Positions 1 to 8,272 of a stretch of DNA of 64,000 nt are shown here, in pieces. Source of the stretch: Paeniglutamicibacter psychrophenolicus (lineage in GTDB: Bacteria > Actinomycetota > Actinomycetes > Actinomycetales > Micrococcaceae). The DNA lies in contig NZ_JAUSSH010000002.1 of assembly GCF_030812255.1 (NCBI RefSeq), positions 248,001 through 312,000 on the forward strand, read 5' to 3'. Below the pieces are notes generated by a model, which was not told the origin of the DNA, ran no database searches, and saw only the letters and a list, made by a program, of their open reading frames with translations. The number at the start of each line of letters is the position of its first letter. Positions within the stretch are counted from its first letter, which is position 1. A program made the translations under genes and the position numbers.

Positions 1-764
1 CACACCTCCTCGAGGTGCGGTGGGATGAGGCCTTCGGTCAGGCCCCAGGTGGGGAAGAGGGAGCAGGCCAGTTCCGGGTGGCCGTCGCAGTGGTAGCACT
101 CCCGGTTGTTCTCCATCACGAGCTTCCAGTTGGCCTCCTCGATGATGTTCTGCTGGTAGGCCACCCTCGTCTTGGCCAGGTCGTGGGGCGCCAGGTAGGG
201 CTCGAAGATCGTGGCGGTTTCATCGAAATCGGCCGGCGGTTCGTCCGCCATGCAGACGAAGACCAGTCCGGCGTATTCGCGGCCGTGGGCGCGTTTGAGG
301 CCAAAGCAGCTCTTGTCGAACTTGGTTTCCCCGGGAGCTGAGGCATGGATCAGGTCGCCGTTGGGGGAGTAGGTCCAGGAGTGGTAGCCGCAGACCATGT
401 TGCCGGTGCTCCCGGCCGATTCGGTCAGGACCCGTGCCCCGCGGTGGCGGCACACGTTGTGCATGACGTTCACGCCGCCCTCGTCGTTGCGCAGGACGAT
501 CAAGGAGTAGGGGCCGTAGTCGACGGTGACGTAGTCCCCCGGTTCGGGGAGCTCGGCAACACTTGCGGCGAAGATCCAGTGTTGGCCGAAAACGGCCTGC
601 ATGTCGAGCTTGAAAATCGCCGGATCGGTGTAGAACGGCGCGTCGAGGGAGTAGCCTTCCCGCCGCTGGTCAAAGAGTTCGGTGATTTCCGCCAGCTGCT
701 CGGCTGGCAATGGCGAAGCGAGCTTGCCGCGTGAATTGATCGGCACGGTCACTGAAGCAGACAT
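1..764 (-). CDS. gbcA: Rieske [2Fe-2S] oxygenase alpha subunit, glycine betaine monooxygenase-like (3' end off window)
   Basis: Probable terminal oxygenase that removes a methyl group from glycine betaine or a similar quaternary amine, working with a ferredoxin reductase partner not in view. The first 254 residues are visible. The Rieske cluster ligands are C105-x-H107 (CRHRG) and C125-x2-H128 (CGYHSW). The mononuclear iron site begins at ENNRECYHCDGHPEL, with H225 and H229 as ligands; this form is typical of the GbcA/choline monooxygenase/stachydrine demethylase branch rather than aromatic dioxygenases. The ATG at 764 is preceded by GAGGAG eight bases upstream. It is divergent from a LysR regulator and close to a BCCT betaine carrier, which supports the substrate guess. 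The reading frame runs through the left edge of the window, so the C-terminal iron ligand cannot be checked. Confidence 0.8.
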   Translation of the reverse strand, partial: MSASVTVPINSRGKLASPLPAEQLAEITELFDQRREGYSLDAPFYTDPAIFKLDMQAVFGQHWIFAASVAELPEPGDYVTVDYGPYSLIVLRNDEGGVNVMHNVCRHRGARVLTESAGSTGNMVCGYHSWTYSPNGDLIHASAPGETKFDKSCFGLKRAHGREYAGLVFVCMADEPPADFDETATIFEPYLAPHDLAKTRVAYQQNIIEEANWKLVMENNRECYHCDGHPELACSLFPTWGLTEGLIPPHLEEV

Positions 765-924
765 CTGTTTACTCCTCGAAGAGCGGGGTAGGCGTGGGAT
801 ACGCGGGACCTTACGAGCTTTTTGGTGCGCCGGTGCTGTTGAAAGCGTTGTAGTCACGACATTAGGGCGCGATCATCTGCAAGAAAAGCGCAAGATATTG
901 CCGTGAATGATGCAGGATAGGTGC

Positions 925-1857
925 ATGATCGATTCACGACTCACCACGCTCAGGGTGTTTGCCCGCTGCGGCACCGTCGCAGCCACCGCGGAGCTCACCG
1001 GCTACTCGCCCTCGGCGGTCTCGGCACAGTTGCGCGAACTGCAGCGCGCGCTCGGACTGCAGCTGCTGGCAAAGGATGGACGGGGCCTGCGGTTGACCGC
1101 GACCGGGCGGTTTCTCGTTGAGGGCTCGGACGCGCTGATTGCCGAATGGGAGCAGTTGCGCGCCGCGGCGCTGCAGGCCGGAGGGCAGGTGCAGTCCCAC
1201 TTCGGGCTGGGGGGCTTCTCCAGTGCAGCCGCCCAGTTGCTGGCGCCGCTTGCCGCCACGCTGCGGACGGAGCACCCCGAGGTCGAGGTCCAGGTGCTCG
1301 AGGCGAACCCGGCCCGCTGCTTCGACCTGCTGGTCGCCGAGCGCATAGACCTGGCGGTCATCGTGGCCATGCAGTCCGATATGCACGCCGACGAAGACCA
1401 ACGCTTCGAACAGACCACCCTGCTGAATGATCCCCTCGACGCGATTCTCCCGTCCGACCATCGGCTGGCCACGCGGGAAACGGTGACGTTGGAGGAGCTC
1501 GCAACGGATCCGTGGATCACCGAAGCCCCCGGATCTGCCTATCACGCCCTGTTTACGGCGGCGTTCACCGCTGTCGGTGTGACTCCGCGAATAGCCCATG
1601 AGGCCGTCGAGTGGGAAACCCAGATCGCCTTCGTCGGCGCCGGGTTGGGGGTCGGCCTGCTGCCGCGATTGGCTACCTTGGGAAGCGCGGAGAACGTGAC
1701 CCGACTGCCCATCTCGGGCAGGGGAAAACCCTCGCGCAGAATCGTTGCGGCCGTGCGCAAGGGCAGCATCGGCTCACCGCTGATCAAGGATTCCCTGGCG
1801 ATCCTGCAGGCACGGGCGAAGCGAATCCTCACCGAGCGCCTGGAAGACGAGCTGTAA
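925..1857 (+). CDS. LysR-family transcriptional regulator
   Basis: DNA-binding regulator of about 310 residues. The N-terminal winged helix-turn-helix (residues ~1-60, with GYSPSAVSAQLRELQ as recognition region) is followed by the usual two-lobed effector-binding domain (residues ~90-300). I place the start at ATG 925 (MIDSRL), since LysR proteins begin a few residues before the first helix; an ATG at 907 in the same frame would add six residues. It is transcribed away from the Rieske oxygenase gene with about 160 bp between the starts, the classic arrangement for a LysR protein that controls its divergent neighbour and itself. The inducer is probably betaine or a related compound, by context only. 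Confidence 0.85.
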   Translation: MIDSRLTTLRVFARCGTVAATAELTGYSPSAVSAQLRELQRALGLQLLAKDGRGLRLTATGRFLVEGSDALIAEWEQLRAAALQAGGQVQSHFGLGGFSSAAAQLLAPLAATLRTEHPEVEVQVLEANPARCFDLLVAERIDLAVIVAMQSDMHADEDQRFEQTTLLNDPLDAILPSDHRLATRETVTLEELATDPWITEAPGSAYHALFTAAFTAVGVTPRIAHEAVEWETQIAFVGAGLGVGLLPRLATLGSAENVTRLPISGRGKPSRRIVAAVRKGSIGSPLIKDSLAILQARAKRILTERLEDEL

Positions 1858-2319
1858 CGCCGCGTCCGGTGGGCGCGCGCCCGGGATTTTTTGGATTGCT
1901 TGACTTTCCCTTGTGAGGTACGCCACGATTGTTGCTCGTGGCGCTTGCTGTTGATCCATGTGAACCACTGTCCACCCGTTCCCCACCGAACCACAGTATG
2001 GAAAGGACCGGGCCAACGATGCGCTAGGCCGGCCCGGACCGGACCGGATACGTCTTGCCGGCAAACCGCTGGGTCGAATGCCGACTGCGCATCTCGGCTT
2101 CCGCCCTGCGCACCTTCGGATTTGGCCCGTCCACGGCCGATCCACCAGCATGCTCCGAGGCCGCCGCCATGATCCGTGGCGCCAGCGGGTCCAAAGGACC
2201 CACGCAACCGCCACCTCTTCAGTTGGGTGTCGGTCCCGTGGCATATCCGAGCAGGGCGGCGGGCACGCCGTCCGTGGTCCAACGACGCCCACAGCATCCC
2301 CCAGGCAAAGGAATATTCC
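1858..2319. other. Intergenic region before the BCCT gene
   Basis: About 460 bp without a convincing gene. A TTGACT hexamer near 1900 could be part of a promoter for the betaine carrier, but I see no convincing -10 at the right distance. A short hairpin (CCACGA/TCGTGG) lies near 1926-1944. Nothing else is recognisable. Confidence 0.4.
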
Positions 2320-4203
2320 ATGGCTTTGAATACCCAAGAAGTCCTCTCCGATGAGCCGGAAGGGAGCCCGCTTGAGAGCCCGGTCGAGAGCCCGGGGGTG
2401 GAGTCCCGGCCCCCGGACGATTCCGCGATCCTGCAGGAGCTGAAGGACAGCGAATCAGAGCGAACGGCCACCCGGGGCATTACCCGCCTTCCCGCGGGGC
2501 TGGACAAGGCGACCTTCGGCGTTGCCGGTGCCTTCGCCGTGGCCTTCGTGGTCTGGGGCCTGGTCAACACCGCCTCGCTCTCGGCCGCCTCCGCCGCGGC
2601 ACTGTCCTGGGTCACCGAGAACACCGGATGGTTCTTTGTCTCGCTGGCCTCCTTCTTTGTGATCTTCGTGCTTTGGCTGGCACTGGGACGCTTCGGAAAC
2701 ATCCCGCTCGGACACGACGGGGAAAAGCCCGAATTCCGCACCGTCTCCTGGATCTCGATGATGTTCAGCGCCGGAATGGGTATCGGCCTGGTCTTTTATG
2801 GCGTGGCCGAACCGCTCTACCACTATGTTGCACCGCCACCGGGAACGGTTGACGGGAGCACACCCGAGGCCATCCAGACGGCCATGGCCACCTCCATCTT
2901 CCACTGGAGCCTCCACCCCTGGGCCATGTTCGCCGTGGTGGGCATCGCGATGGCATATTCGACCTTCCGGCTGGGACGCCGCCAGCTCATCTCCTCGGCC
3001 TTCACCTCCTTGTTTGGTCCGCGCGTCGACGGTCCCGTCGGCAAGATCGTGAACATCCTGGCCATCTTCGCCACGCTCTTCGGCACCGCCGCCTCCCTGG
3101 GGCTCGGGGCCATGCAGATTGCCAGCGGCATCGAATTCAACGGCTGGGTCGGCCATGTTGCCTCCCCGGTGCTGGTCGTGGTGATCGCGGTGCTGACCAT
3201 CTGCTTCGTGCTTTCTGCGGTCTCGGGGATCTCCCGGGGCATCCAGTGGCTCTCCAACATCAACATGGTCCTGGCCCTGCTGCTGGCCGTGATCGTCTTC
3301 GTGCTGGGCCCCACCCTGCTGATCCTGAACCTGGTGCCCTCGGCCATCGGCGACTTCGTCCGCGACCTGCCCTCGATGGCCTCGCGCACCGAGGCCGCCG
3401 GCGACGAGGCGGTGCGCGAGTGGATGTCGGGCTGGACCATCTTCTACTGGGCATGGTGGGTGTCATGGGCGCCGTTCGTGGGCATGTTCATCGCCCGCAT
3501 CAGCCGCGGACGCACCATCCGCCAATTCGTCACCGGCGTGCTGCTGGTTCCGTCCCTGGTCTCCGTCATCTGGTTCTCGATCTTCGGCGGGGCCGCCTTC
3601 AACGTCCAACTCAAGGCGGAGGCCTCCAACGGGGCCACCGATTCGATGGTGGACATGGTCAACGGGGAACCGTCCATCGACTTCGAGGGCGCGATGTTCG
3701 ACTTGATCCAGCACCTGGGCACCTCCCCGGGCATCACCCTGGCCATTGCCATCCTGGCCATGGTGCTGGTGGGCATCTTCTTCGTGACCGGGGCGGATTC
3801 CGCCTCGATCGTGATGGGCTCGCTGAGCACCAACGGGCACATGCACCCCTCCAAGCGCGTGGTCGTCTTCTGGGGGGTGCTCACCGGGGCGGTGGCGGCG
3901 ACCATGTTGCTGGCCGGGGGGAACAATCCCGGGGAGGCGCTGAACGGGCTGAAGAACATCACCATCGTCTCCGCGCTGCCCTTCGCGGTCGTCATGTTCG
4001 TGTTGTGCATCGCCCTGGTCAAGGACCTGCGCCGCGACCCGCTGGCGCTGCGCAAGAAGCTGGCCGACTCGGTGGTCGAGAGGGCCATCCGCACCGCCGT
4101 GGACGAACACGGCGGGGTGCCCTTCGAGCTGGTGACCAAGCACGACTGCACCGACGCCTGTGAATCCGAGGACCGCTGTCCGGCCAAGTGCGCCGACGAC
4201 TGA
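2320..4203 (+). CDS. BCCT-family glycine betaine/choline carrier
   Basis: Membrane carrier of 627 residues in the betaine-choline-carnitine transporter family, probably importing glycine betaine with sodium. It has about twelve hydrophobic segments, the Gly-rich MFSAGMGIGLVFYGVAEP segment near residue 150 and the aromatic FYWAWWVSWAPFVGMF segment near residue 375 that lines the substrate box in BetP-type carriers. The start is ATG 2320 with AAAGGAA upstream; the frame is open further upstream but lacks family similarity. The N-terminal tail is long and acidic (first ~50 residues). The last 20 residues contain four cysteines, which is unusual for this family. Together with the Rieske oxygenase and LysR genes it suggests betaine uptake for catabolism as well as osmoprotection. 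Confidence 0.92.
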   Translation: MALNTQEVLSDEPEGSPLESPVESPGVESRPPDDSAILQELKDSESERTATRGITRLPAGLDKATFGVAGAFAVAFVVWGLVNTASLSAASAAALSWVTENTGWFFVSLASFFVIFVLWLALGRFGNIPLGHDGEKPEFRTVSWISMMFSAGMGIGLVFYGVAEPLYHYVAPPPGTVDGSTPEAIQTAMATSIFHWSLHPWAMFAVVGIAMAYSTFRLGRRQLISSAFTSLFGPRVDGPVGKIVNILAIFATLFGTAASLGLGAMQIASGIEFNGWVGHVASPVLVVVIAVLTICFVLSAVSGISRGIQWLSNINMVLALLLAVIVFVLGPTLLILNLVPSAIGDFVRDLPSMASRTEAAGDEAVREWMSGWTIFYWAWWVSWAPFVGMFIARISRGRTIRQFVTGVLLVPSLVSVIWFSIFGGAAFNVQLKAEASNGATDSMVDMVNGEPSIDFEGAMFDLIQHLGTSPGITLAIAILAMVLVGIFFVTGADSASIVMGSLSTNGHMHPSKRVVVFWGVLTGAVAATMLLAGGNNPGEALNGLKNITIVSALPFAVVMFVLCIALVKDLRRDPLALRKKLADSVVERAIRTAVDEHGGVPFELVTKHDCTDACESEDRCPAKCADD

Positions 4204-4214
4204 GGACCCGCAAC

Positions 4215-4241
4215 GGTCCGCGTGCCCCAGGTACGCGGACC
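4215..4241 (+). terminator. Hairpin after BCCT gene
   Basis: Perfect 9-bp stem GGTCCGCGT / ACGCGGACC with a 9-nt loop, 11 bases after the stop codon. It lacks a clear T-run, so it is a probable but imperfect terminator. Confidence 0.55.
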
Positions 4242-4652
4242 ACTGCCGCGGATTAGGGACACCCGGCGGTTCGGTCCGCGGGCCGGTTCGAGGCGCATCC
4301 GGATTTTCCGCAGTGCGCCGGTGAACTCGATGCCGCTTCCCCATGCCGTGAATCGGAGTGGTCCACAGCGGGTGATCACCGCCGCGCCAGGGTCGTTCCG
4401 CGGGCCCATAGCCCCGGGACGTTTCTGCTGCCCCGAGCCATCCAAAACATGGCTTGGGGCCGGCCCGTTTAAGCGGTACGCGCCCGGGGCGCTTGGCCGA
4501 TTCCACCGGCGCCGGACCGTCGTTCATTTGGCGACCGGCTCCTTCCCGGCGCGCCGCTTCCCGCGTTCCACTTGTGCCAAGGCCTGACGTCGAAGGTCCG
4601 GTTGGCTGGAACGTCGATTCCCCGGCCGGGCACCACCCCCGAGGCAGACCCC
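4242..4652. other. Non-coding gap between BCCT and pca genes
   Basis: About 410 bp of GC-rich sequence. Open frames exist on both strands but have no family similarity or ribosome binding site. I see no gene here. Confidence 0.4.
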
Positions 4653-4713
4653 TTGTCCGGCCTGCGGCAAACTGATAAAGTTCATTTAGTGAACAAGCGT
4701 TCGTGATGCGAAC
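4653..4713 (+). promoter_or_regulatory. pca promoter with two adjacent IclR-type palindromes
   Basis: A plausible promoter is TTGTCC (4653-4658), a 17-bp spacer and TAAAGT (4676-4681). Overlapping the -10 and following it are two perfect interrupted palindromes: GTTCA-N5-TGAAC at 4680-4694 and GTTCG-N5-CGAAC at 4699-4713. Their centres are 19 bp apart, close to two helical turns. This is the size and form of operator expected for IclR-family dimers bound side by side, and the IclR gene at 7475 is the obvious candidate. A site over the -10 suggests repression. Confidence 0.6.
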
Positions 4714-4744
4714 ATTTCAGATCAGGAAGCCAGGACCCCACACC

Positions 4745-5953
4745 ATGAAGCAGGCGTACCTCTACGACGCGATCCGCACCCCCTTCGGCAAGATCGGCGG
4801 AAGCCTTTCCGCCCACCGCCCCGACGACCTGGCCGCGCACGTGGTCCGCGAACTCGTCGCCCGCGCACCGCAGCTGGACCCGGCCTCCATCGACGAATCG
4901 ATCTTCGGCAACGCCAACGGCGCCGGCGAGGAAAACCGCAATGTCGCCCGCATGGCAACCCTGCTGGCGGGCCTGCCCACCTCGCTGCCCGGCACCACCA
5001 TGAACCGCCTCTGCGGTTCCTCGCTGGATGCGGCCATCGCCGCCTCCCGCCAGGTCAACACCGACGACGCGGACCTCGTCCTGGTCGGCGGCGTCGAATC
5101 CATGAGCCGCGCCCCCTGGGTGCTGCCCAAGACCGAGCGCCCCTTCCCGATGTCCAACCTCGAACTGGCCAACACCACCCTGGGCTGGCGCCTGGTCAAC
5201 CCCGCCATGCCCAGCCAATGGACCGTGTCCCTGGGCGAGGCCACCGAGCAGCTGCGCGAAAAGTACGAGGTCACCCGCGAGGACCAGGACGAATTCGCCG
5301 CACTGTCGCACAAGCTCGCGGCTGCCGCCTGGGCCGATGGCAAGTACAACAACCTCGTGGTCGCGGTTCCCCCGGCCAACAAGCGCGGCACCGAGGTGAC
5401 CATGGATGAAACCATCCGCCCCGGCTCCACCGCCGAGACCCTCGCCGGGCTGCGCCCGGTCTTCCGCGATGCCGCCACCGGAACCGTCACCGCCGGCAAC
5501 GCCTCGCCGATGTCCGACGGCGCCTCCGCCGCCTTCATCGGCTCCGAGCGCGGCGGCGAGCTGCTGGGAGCGTCGCCCCTGGCCCGCATCGCCGGCCGCG
5601 CGTCCTCAGCCCTTGACCCGCAGTACTTTGGCTTCGCCCCGGTCGAGGCCGCCAACAAGGCGCTGGCCAAGGCCGGGATCTCCTGGTCGGACGTTGCCGC
5701 GGTCGAGCTCAACGAGGCCTTCGCCGCCCAGTCCCTGGCCTGCGTCCGCGCCTGGGACATCGACGGGAAAATCGTCAACGCGTGGGGCGGCGCACTGTCC
5801 ATCGGCCACCCGCTGGGCGCCTCCGGCCTGCGCATCCTGGGTACCCTGGCCCGCCGCCTGCAGGAGAACAACCAGCGCTGGGGCGTCGCGGCGATCTGCA
5901 TCGGCGTCGGCCAGGGCCTGGCCGTCGTGCTGGAAAACCCGAACGCAGCCTAA
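4745..5953 (+). CDS. pcaF: Beta-ketoadipyl-CoA thiolase
   Basis: Cleaves 3-oxoadipyl-CoA to acetyl-CoA and succinyl-CoA, the last step of the beta-ketoadipate pathway. The protein is 402 residues, the usual thiolase length. The acyl-accepting cysteine is C90 in NRLCGSSLDA, the catalytic His is in GHPLGASG near residue 355, and the second Cys is in CIGVGQG near residue 385. The CIGVGQG form (instead of CIGGGQG) is common in PcaF/PaaJ-type thiolases. The start ATG 4745 (MKQAYLYDAIRTPFGK) matches the family start. It is first in an operon with the CoA-transferase subunits and IclR regulator downstream, which favours PcaF over a general acetoacetyl-CoA thiolase. Confidence 0.85.
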   Translation: MKQAYLYDAIRTPFGKIGGSLSAHRPDDLAAHVVRELVARAPQLDPASIDESIFGNANGAGEENRNVARMATLLAGLPTSLPGTTMNRLCGSSLDAAIAASRQVNTDDADLVLVGGVESMSRAPWVLPKTERPFPMSNLELANTTLGWRLVNPAMPSQWTVSLGEATEQLREKYEVTREDQDEFAALSHKLAAAAWADGKYNNLVVAVPPANKRGTEVTMDETIRPGSTAETLAGLRPVFRDAATGTVTAGNASPMSDGASAAFIGSERGGELLGASPLARIAGRASSALDPQYFGFAPVEAANKALAKAGISWSDVAAVELNEAFAAQSLACVRAWDIDGKIVNAWGGALSIGHPLGASGLRILGTLARRLQENNQRWGVAAICIGVGQGLAVVLENPNAA

Positions 5954-6014
5954 GACATCCCGGGGATTCGAACCCCCACCCCCAGACCCAAAAAGTTTTA
6001 AGGAGAAACCCACG

Positions 6015-6686
6015 ATGGCACCACGCATCGCCGCCACCGCCGCAGAGGCAGTGGCAAACATCCACGACGGGGCAACCGTCATGATCGGCGGCTTCGGCAA
6101 CGCCGGCCAGCCCATGGAACTCATCGACGCGCTCATGGACTGCGGCGCCACCAACCTCACGGTCGTGAACAACAACGCCGGCCAGGCGGATGCCGGCCTG
6201 GCGCTGTTGATCAAGGAACGCCGCGTGAAGAAGGTCATTTGCTCCTTCCCGCGCCAGTCCGACTCCTGGCACTTCGATACGGCCTACCGCGCCGGGGAGC
6301 TGGAACTCGAGCTGGTCCCGCAGGGCAACCTGGCCGAACGCATCCGTGCGGCAGGTGCCGGCATCGGCGGGTTCTTCACCCCCACCGGCTACGGCACCAT
6401 GCTGGCCGAGGGCAAGGAAACCCGCGTGATCGACGGTAAGGGCTACGTGCTCGAGACCCCGATCAACGCCGACTTTGCACTGATCAAGGCGCTGCGCGCC
6501 GATGAACTTGGCAACCTCGTCTACCGCAAGACCGCCCGGAACTTCGGCCCGATCATGGCCACCGCAGCCAAGCAGTCCATCGTGCAGGTTTCCGAGATCG
6601 TGTCCACCGGCTCGCTGGACCCGGAAAACGTCATCACCCCCGGTATCTTCGTCGATACCCTGGTCACCATCGGAGGCAACAACTAA
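6015..6686 (+). CDS. pcaI: 3-oxoadipate CoA-transferase subunit A
   Basis: Alpha subunit (223 residues) of the succinyl-CoA:3-oxoadipate CoA-transferase, which activates 3-oxoadipate before thiolysis by PcaF. The GGFGNAGQP motif near residues 24-32 and the later GTMLAEGKETR segment are typical of class I CoA-transferase A subunits. The start at 6015 has AAGGAG upstream. It overlaps the next gene by one base (TAATG), showing tight co-translation of the two subunits. It is clearly distinct from the second A subunit at 27754, which is of the acetoacetate type. Confidence 0.85.
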   Translation: MAPRIAATAAEAVANIHDGATVMIGGFGNAGQPMELIDALMDCGATNLTVVNNNAGQADAGLALLIKERRVKKVICSFPRQSDSWHFDTAYRAGELELELVPQGNLAERIRAAGAGIGGFFTPTGYGTMLAEGKETRVIDGKGYVLETPINADFALIKALRADELGNLVYRKTARNFGPIMATAAKQSIVQVSEIVSTGSLDPENVITPGIFVDTLVTIGGNN

Positions 6687-7357
6687 TGAGCACCGAAACC
6701 ACCACCTTCACCACCACCGACGCCGCGTTGACCCGCGACGAAATGGCCCGCTTGGTCGCCGCCGACATCCCGGCCGGCGCCTTCGTGAACCTGGGCATCG
6801 GCCAGCCGACCAACGTGTCGAACTTCCTCACCACGGAGCAGGGCGTCACCCTGCACACCGAGAACGGCATGTTGGGCATGGGCCCGGTCGCCACCGGCGA
6901 GGACATCGACGAGGACCTGATCAACGCCGGCAAGATCCCGGTGACCGAGCTGCCCGGCGCCAGCTACTTCCACCACGCGGACTCGTTCGCGATGATGCGC
7001 GGCGGCCACCTGGACGTCTGCGTGCTCGGGGCCTTCCAGGTCTCCGGCTCCGGCGACCTGGCCAACTGGCACACCGGGGCGCCGGGTGCGATCCCGGCCG
7101 TGGGCGGGGCCATGGACCTGGCCATCGGCGCCAAGGCGACCTGGGTCATGATGGGCCTGTTCACCAAGACCGGCGAATCCAAGCTGGTTCAGGCGCTTTC
7201 CTACCCGGTCACCGGGCTGGGCTGCGTTTCGCGCATCTACACCGAGTCGGCCATCTTCGAGCTGGCCGGTGGCACCGTCACCGTGCGCTCCACACACGGC
7301 ATCAGCTTCGAGGAGCTCGCCGGGCGCCTGCCGGTGGAATTGGTGAAGGCCGCCTAG
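6686..7357 (+). CDS. pcaJ: 3-oxoadipate CoA-transferase subunit B
   Basis: Beta subunit (223 residues) of the 3-oxoadipate CoA-transferase. It carries the catalytic glutamate in the family motif ENGMLGMGP near residues 53-61; this Glu forms the glutamyl-CoA thioester. The GGAMDLAIGAK segment near residue 137 is also typical. Its start codon overlaps the stop of pcaI by one base, so the two subunits should be made in equal amounts. It is followed by a 117-bp gap and the IclR regulator. Confidence 0.85.
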   Translation: MSTETTTFTTTDAALTRDEMARLVAADIPAGAFVNLGIGQPTNVSNFLTTEQGVTLHTENGMLGMGPVATGEDIDEDLINAGKIPVTELPGASYFHHADSFAMMRGGHLDVCVLGAFQVSGSGDLANWHTGAPGAIPAVGGAMDLAIGAKATWVMMGLFTKTGESKLVQALSYPVTGLGCVSRIYTESAIFELAGGTVTVRSTHGISFEELAGRLPVELVKAA

Positions 7358-7474
7358 GCAGTACATTGGTGGGTGCGGCTTGCGGGTTTTCCCGTCGGCC
7401 GCACCCCGTCGCCCGCGCACATGCACGCGCGGGCACAGCTATATATCGGCAACACCGCGTAGGAGCACAAACAG

Positions 7475-8272
7475 ATGAGCCAGGAAACCGGCACCCCGTC
7501 CGCGGGCGGTTCGACCTCGGTCCAGTCCCTGGCCCGCGGCCTGGACGTCATCTGCGCCTTCGACGCCGAGCACCCCTCGATGACCCTGAGCGAGGTCGCC
7601 AAGCGCGTGAACCTCTCCCGGGCCACGGCCCGCCGCTTCCTGCTCACCCTGCAGGAGCTCGGCTACGTGCGTTCGGACGGCAAGTTCTTCGAACTCACCT
7701 CCAAGGTCCTGCAGCTGGGCTACTCCTACCTCTCCAGCGCCACCCTGCCCCAGCTGATGGAACCGGTGCTCGAGGAACTCTCCTCGCAGGTCCACGAGTC
7801 GGCCTCCGCCTCGGTGCTCGAAGGCGCCCAGATCCTCTACATCGCCCGGGTGCACACCCGCTCGATCATGCGCGTGGGAATCTCGGTGGGCACCAGGTTC
7901 CCGGCGACCAACACCTCGATGGGCCGGGTGCTGCTGGCCTATCAGGCGCCCGGGGTGCTGGAAAGACTGCTGGAAGGCGGCATGTCGAGCCCGACCGGGC
8001 ACGGCATCGGCACCGTGGCGGAGCTGCGGGCGGAACTCGAACGCGTGCGCGCCCAGGGCTACGCGATCGTGGACCAGGAACTGGAGATCGGGCTGCGCTC
8101 GGTTGCCGTCCCGGTGTTCAGCCCCGACGGCAGCATCGCCGCTGCCATGAACGTGTCCATGAGCGTGGGCCCGGCGTCGCACACCGGCGCGCAGGAAGCC
8201 GCCGATGCGGTGCTTCCTGCGCTGCAGCAGGCCGCGGCGCAGGTCCAGGCCGCGCTGGCCGCGAGCCGCTAG
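7475..8272 (+). CDS. pcaR: IclR-family regulator of the pca genes
   Basis: 265-residue IclR-type regulator. The N-terminal winged helix (SVQSLARGLDVICAF, then VAKRVNLSRATARRFLLTL, residues ~14-65) is followed by the IclR effector domain (residues ~85-255), which in PcaR/PcaU relatives binds beta-ketoadipate or protocatechuate. It is the last gene of the pca operon. The two GTTC..GAAC palindromes in front of pcaF are its likely sites, giving control of its own operon. Its stop codon overlaps the stop of the convergent oxidase gene inside a shared CTAG. The sequence alone cannot say whether it activates or represses. Confidence 0.8.
   Translation: MSQETGTPSAGGSTSVQSLARGLDVICAFDAEHPSMTLSEVAKRVNLSRATARRFLLTLQELGYVRSDGKFFELTSKVLQLGYSYLSSATLPQLMEPVLEELSSQVHESASASVLEGAQILYIARVHTRSIMRVGISVGTRFPATNTSMGRVLLAYQAPGVLERLLEGGMSSPTGHGIGTVAELRAELERVRAQGYAIVDQELEIGLRSVAVPVFSPDGSIAAAMNVSMSVGPASHTGAQEAADAVLPALQQAAAQVQAALAASR

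Noticed and set aside
5960-5990. tRNA-like T-arm on the minus strand (GGGGGTTCGAATCCCCG) between pcaF and pcaI
   Set aside because: Only the T-arm shape is present; no acceptor, anticodon or D arm can be formed around it, so neither a tRNA nor a defensible attachment site.
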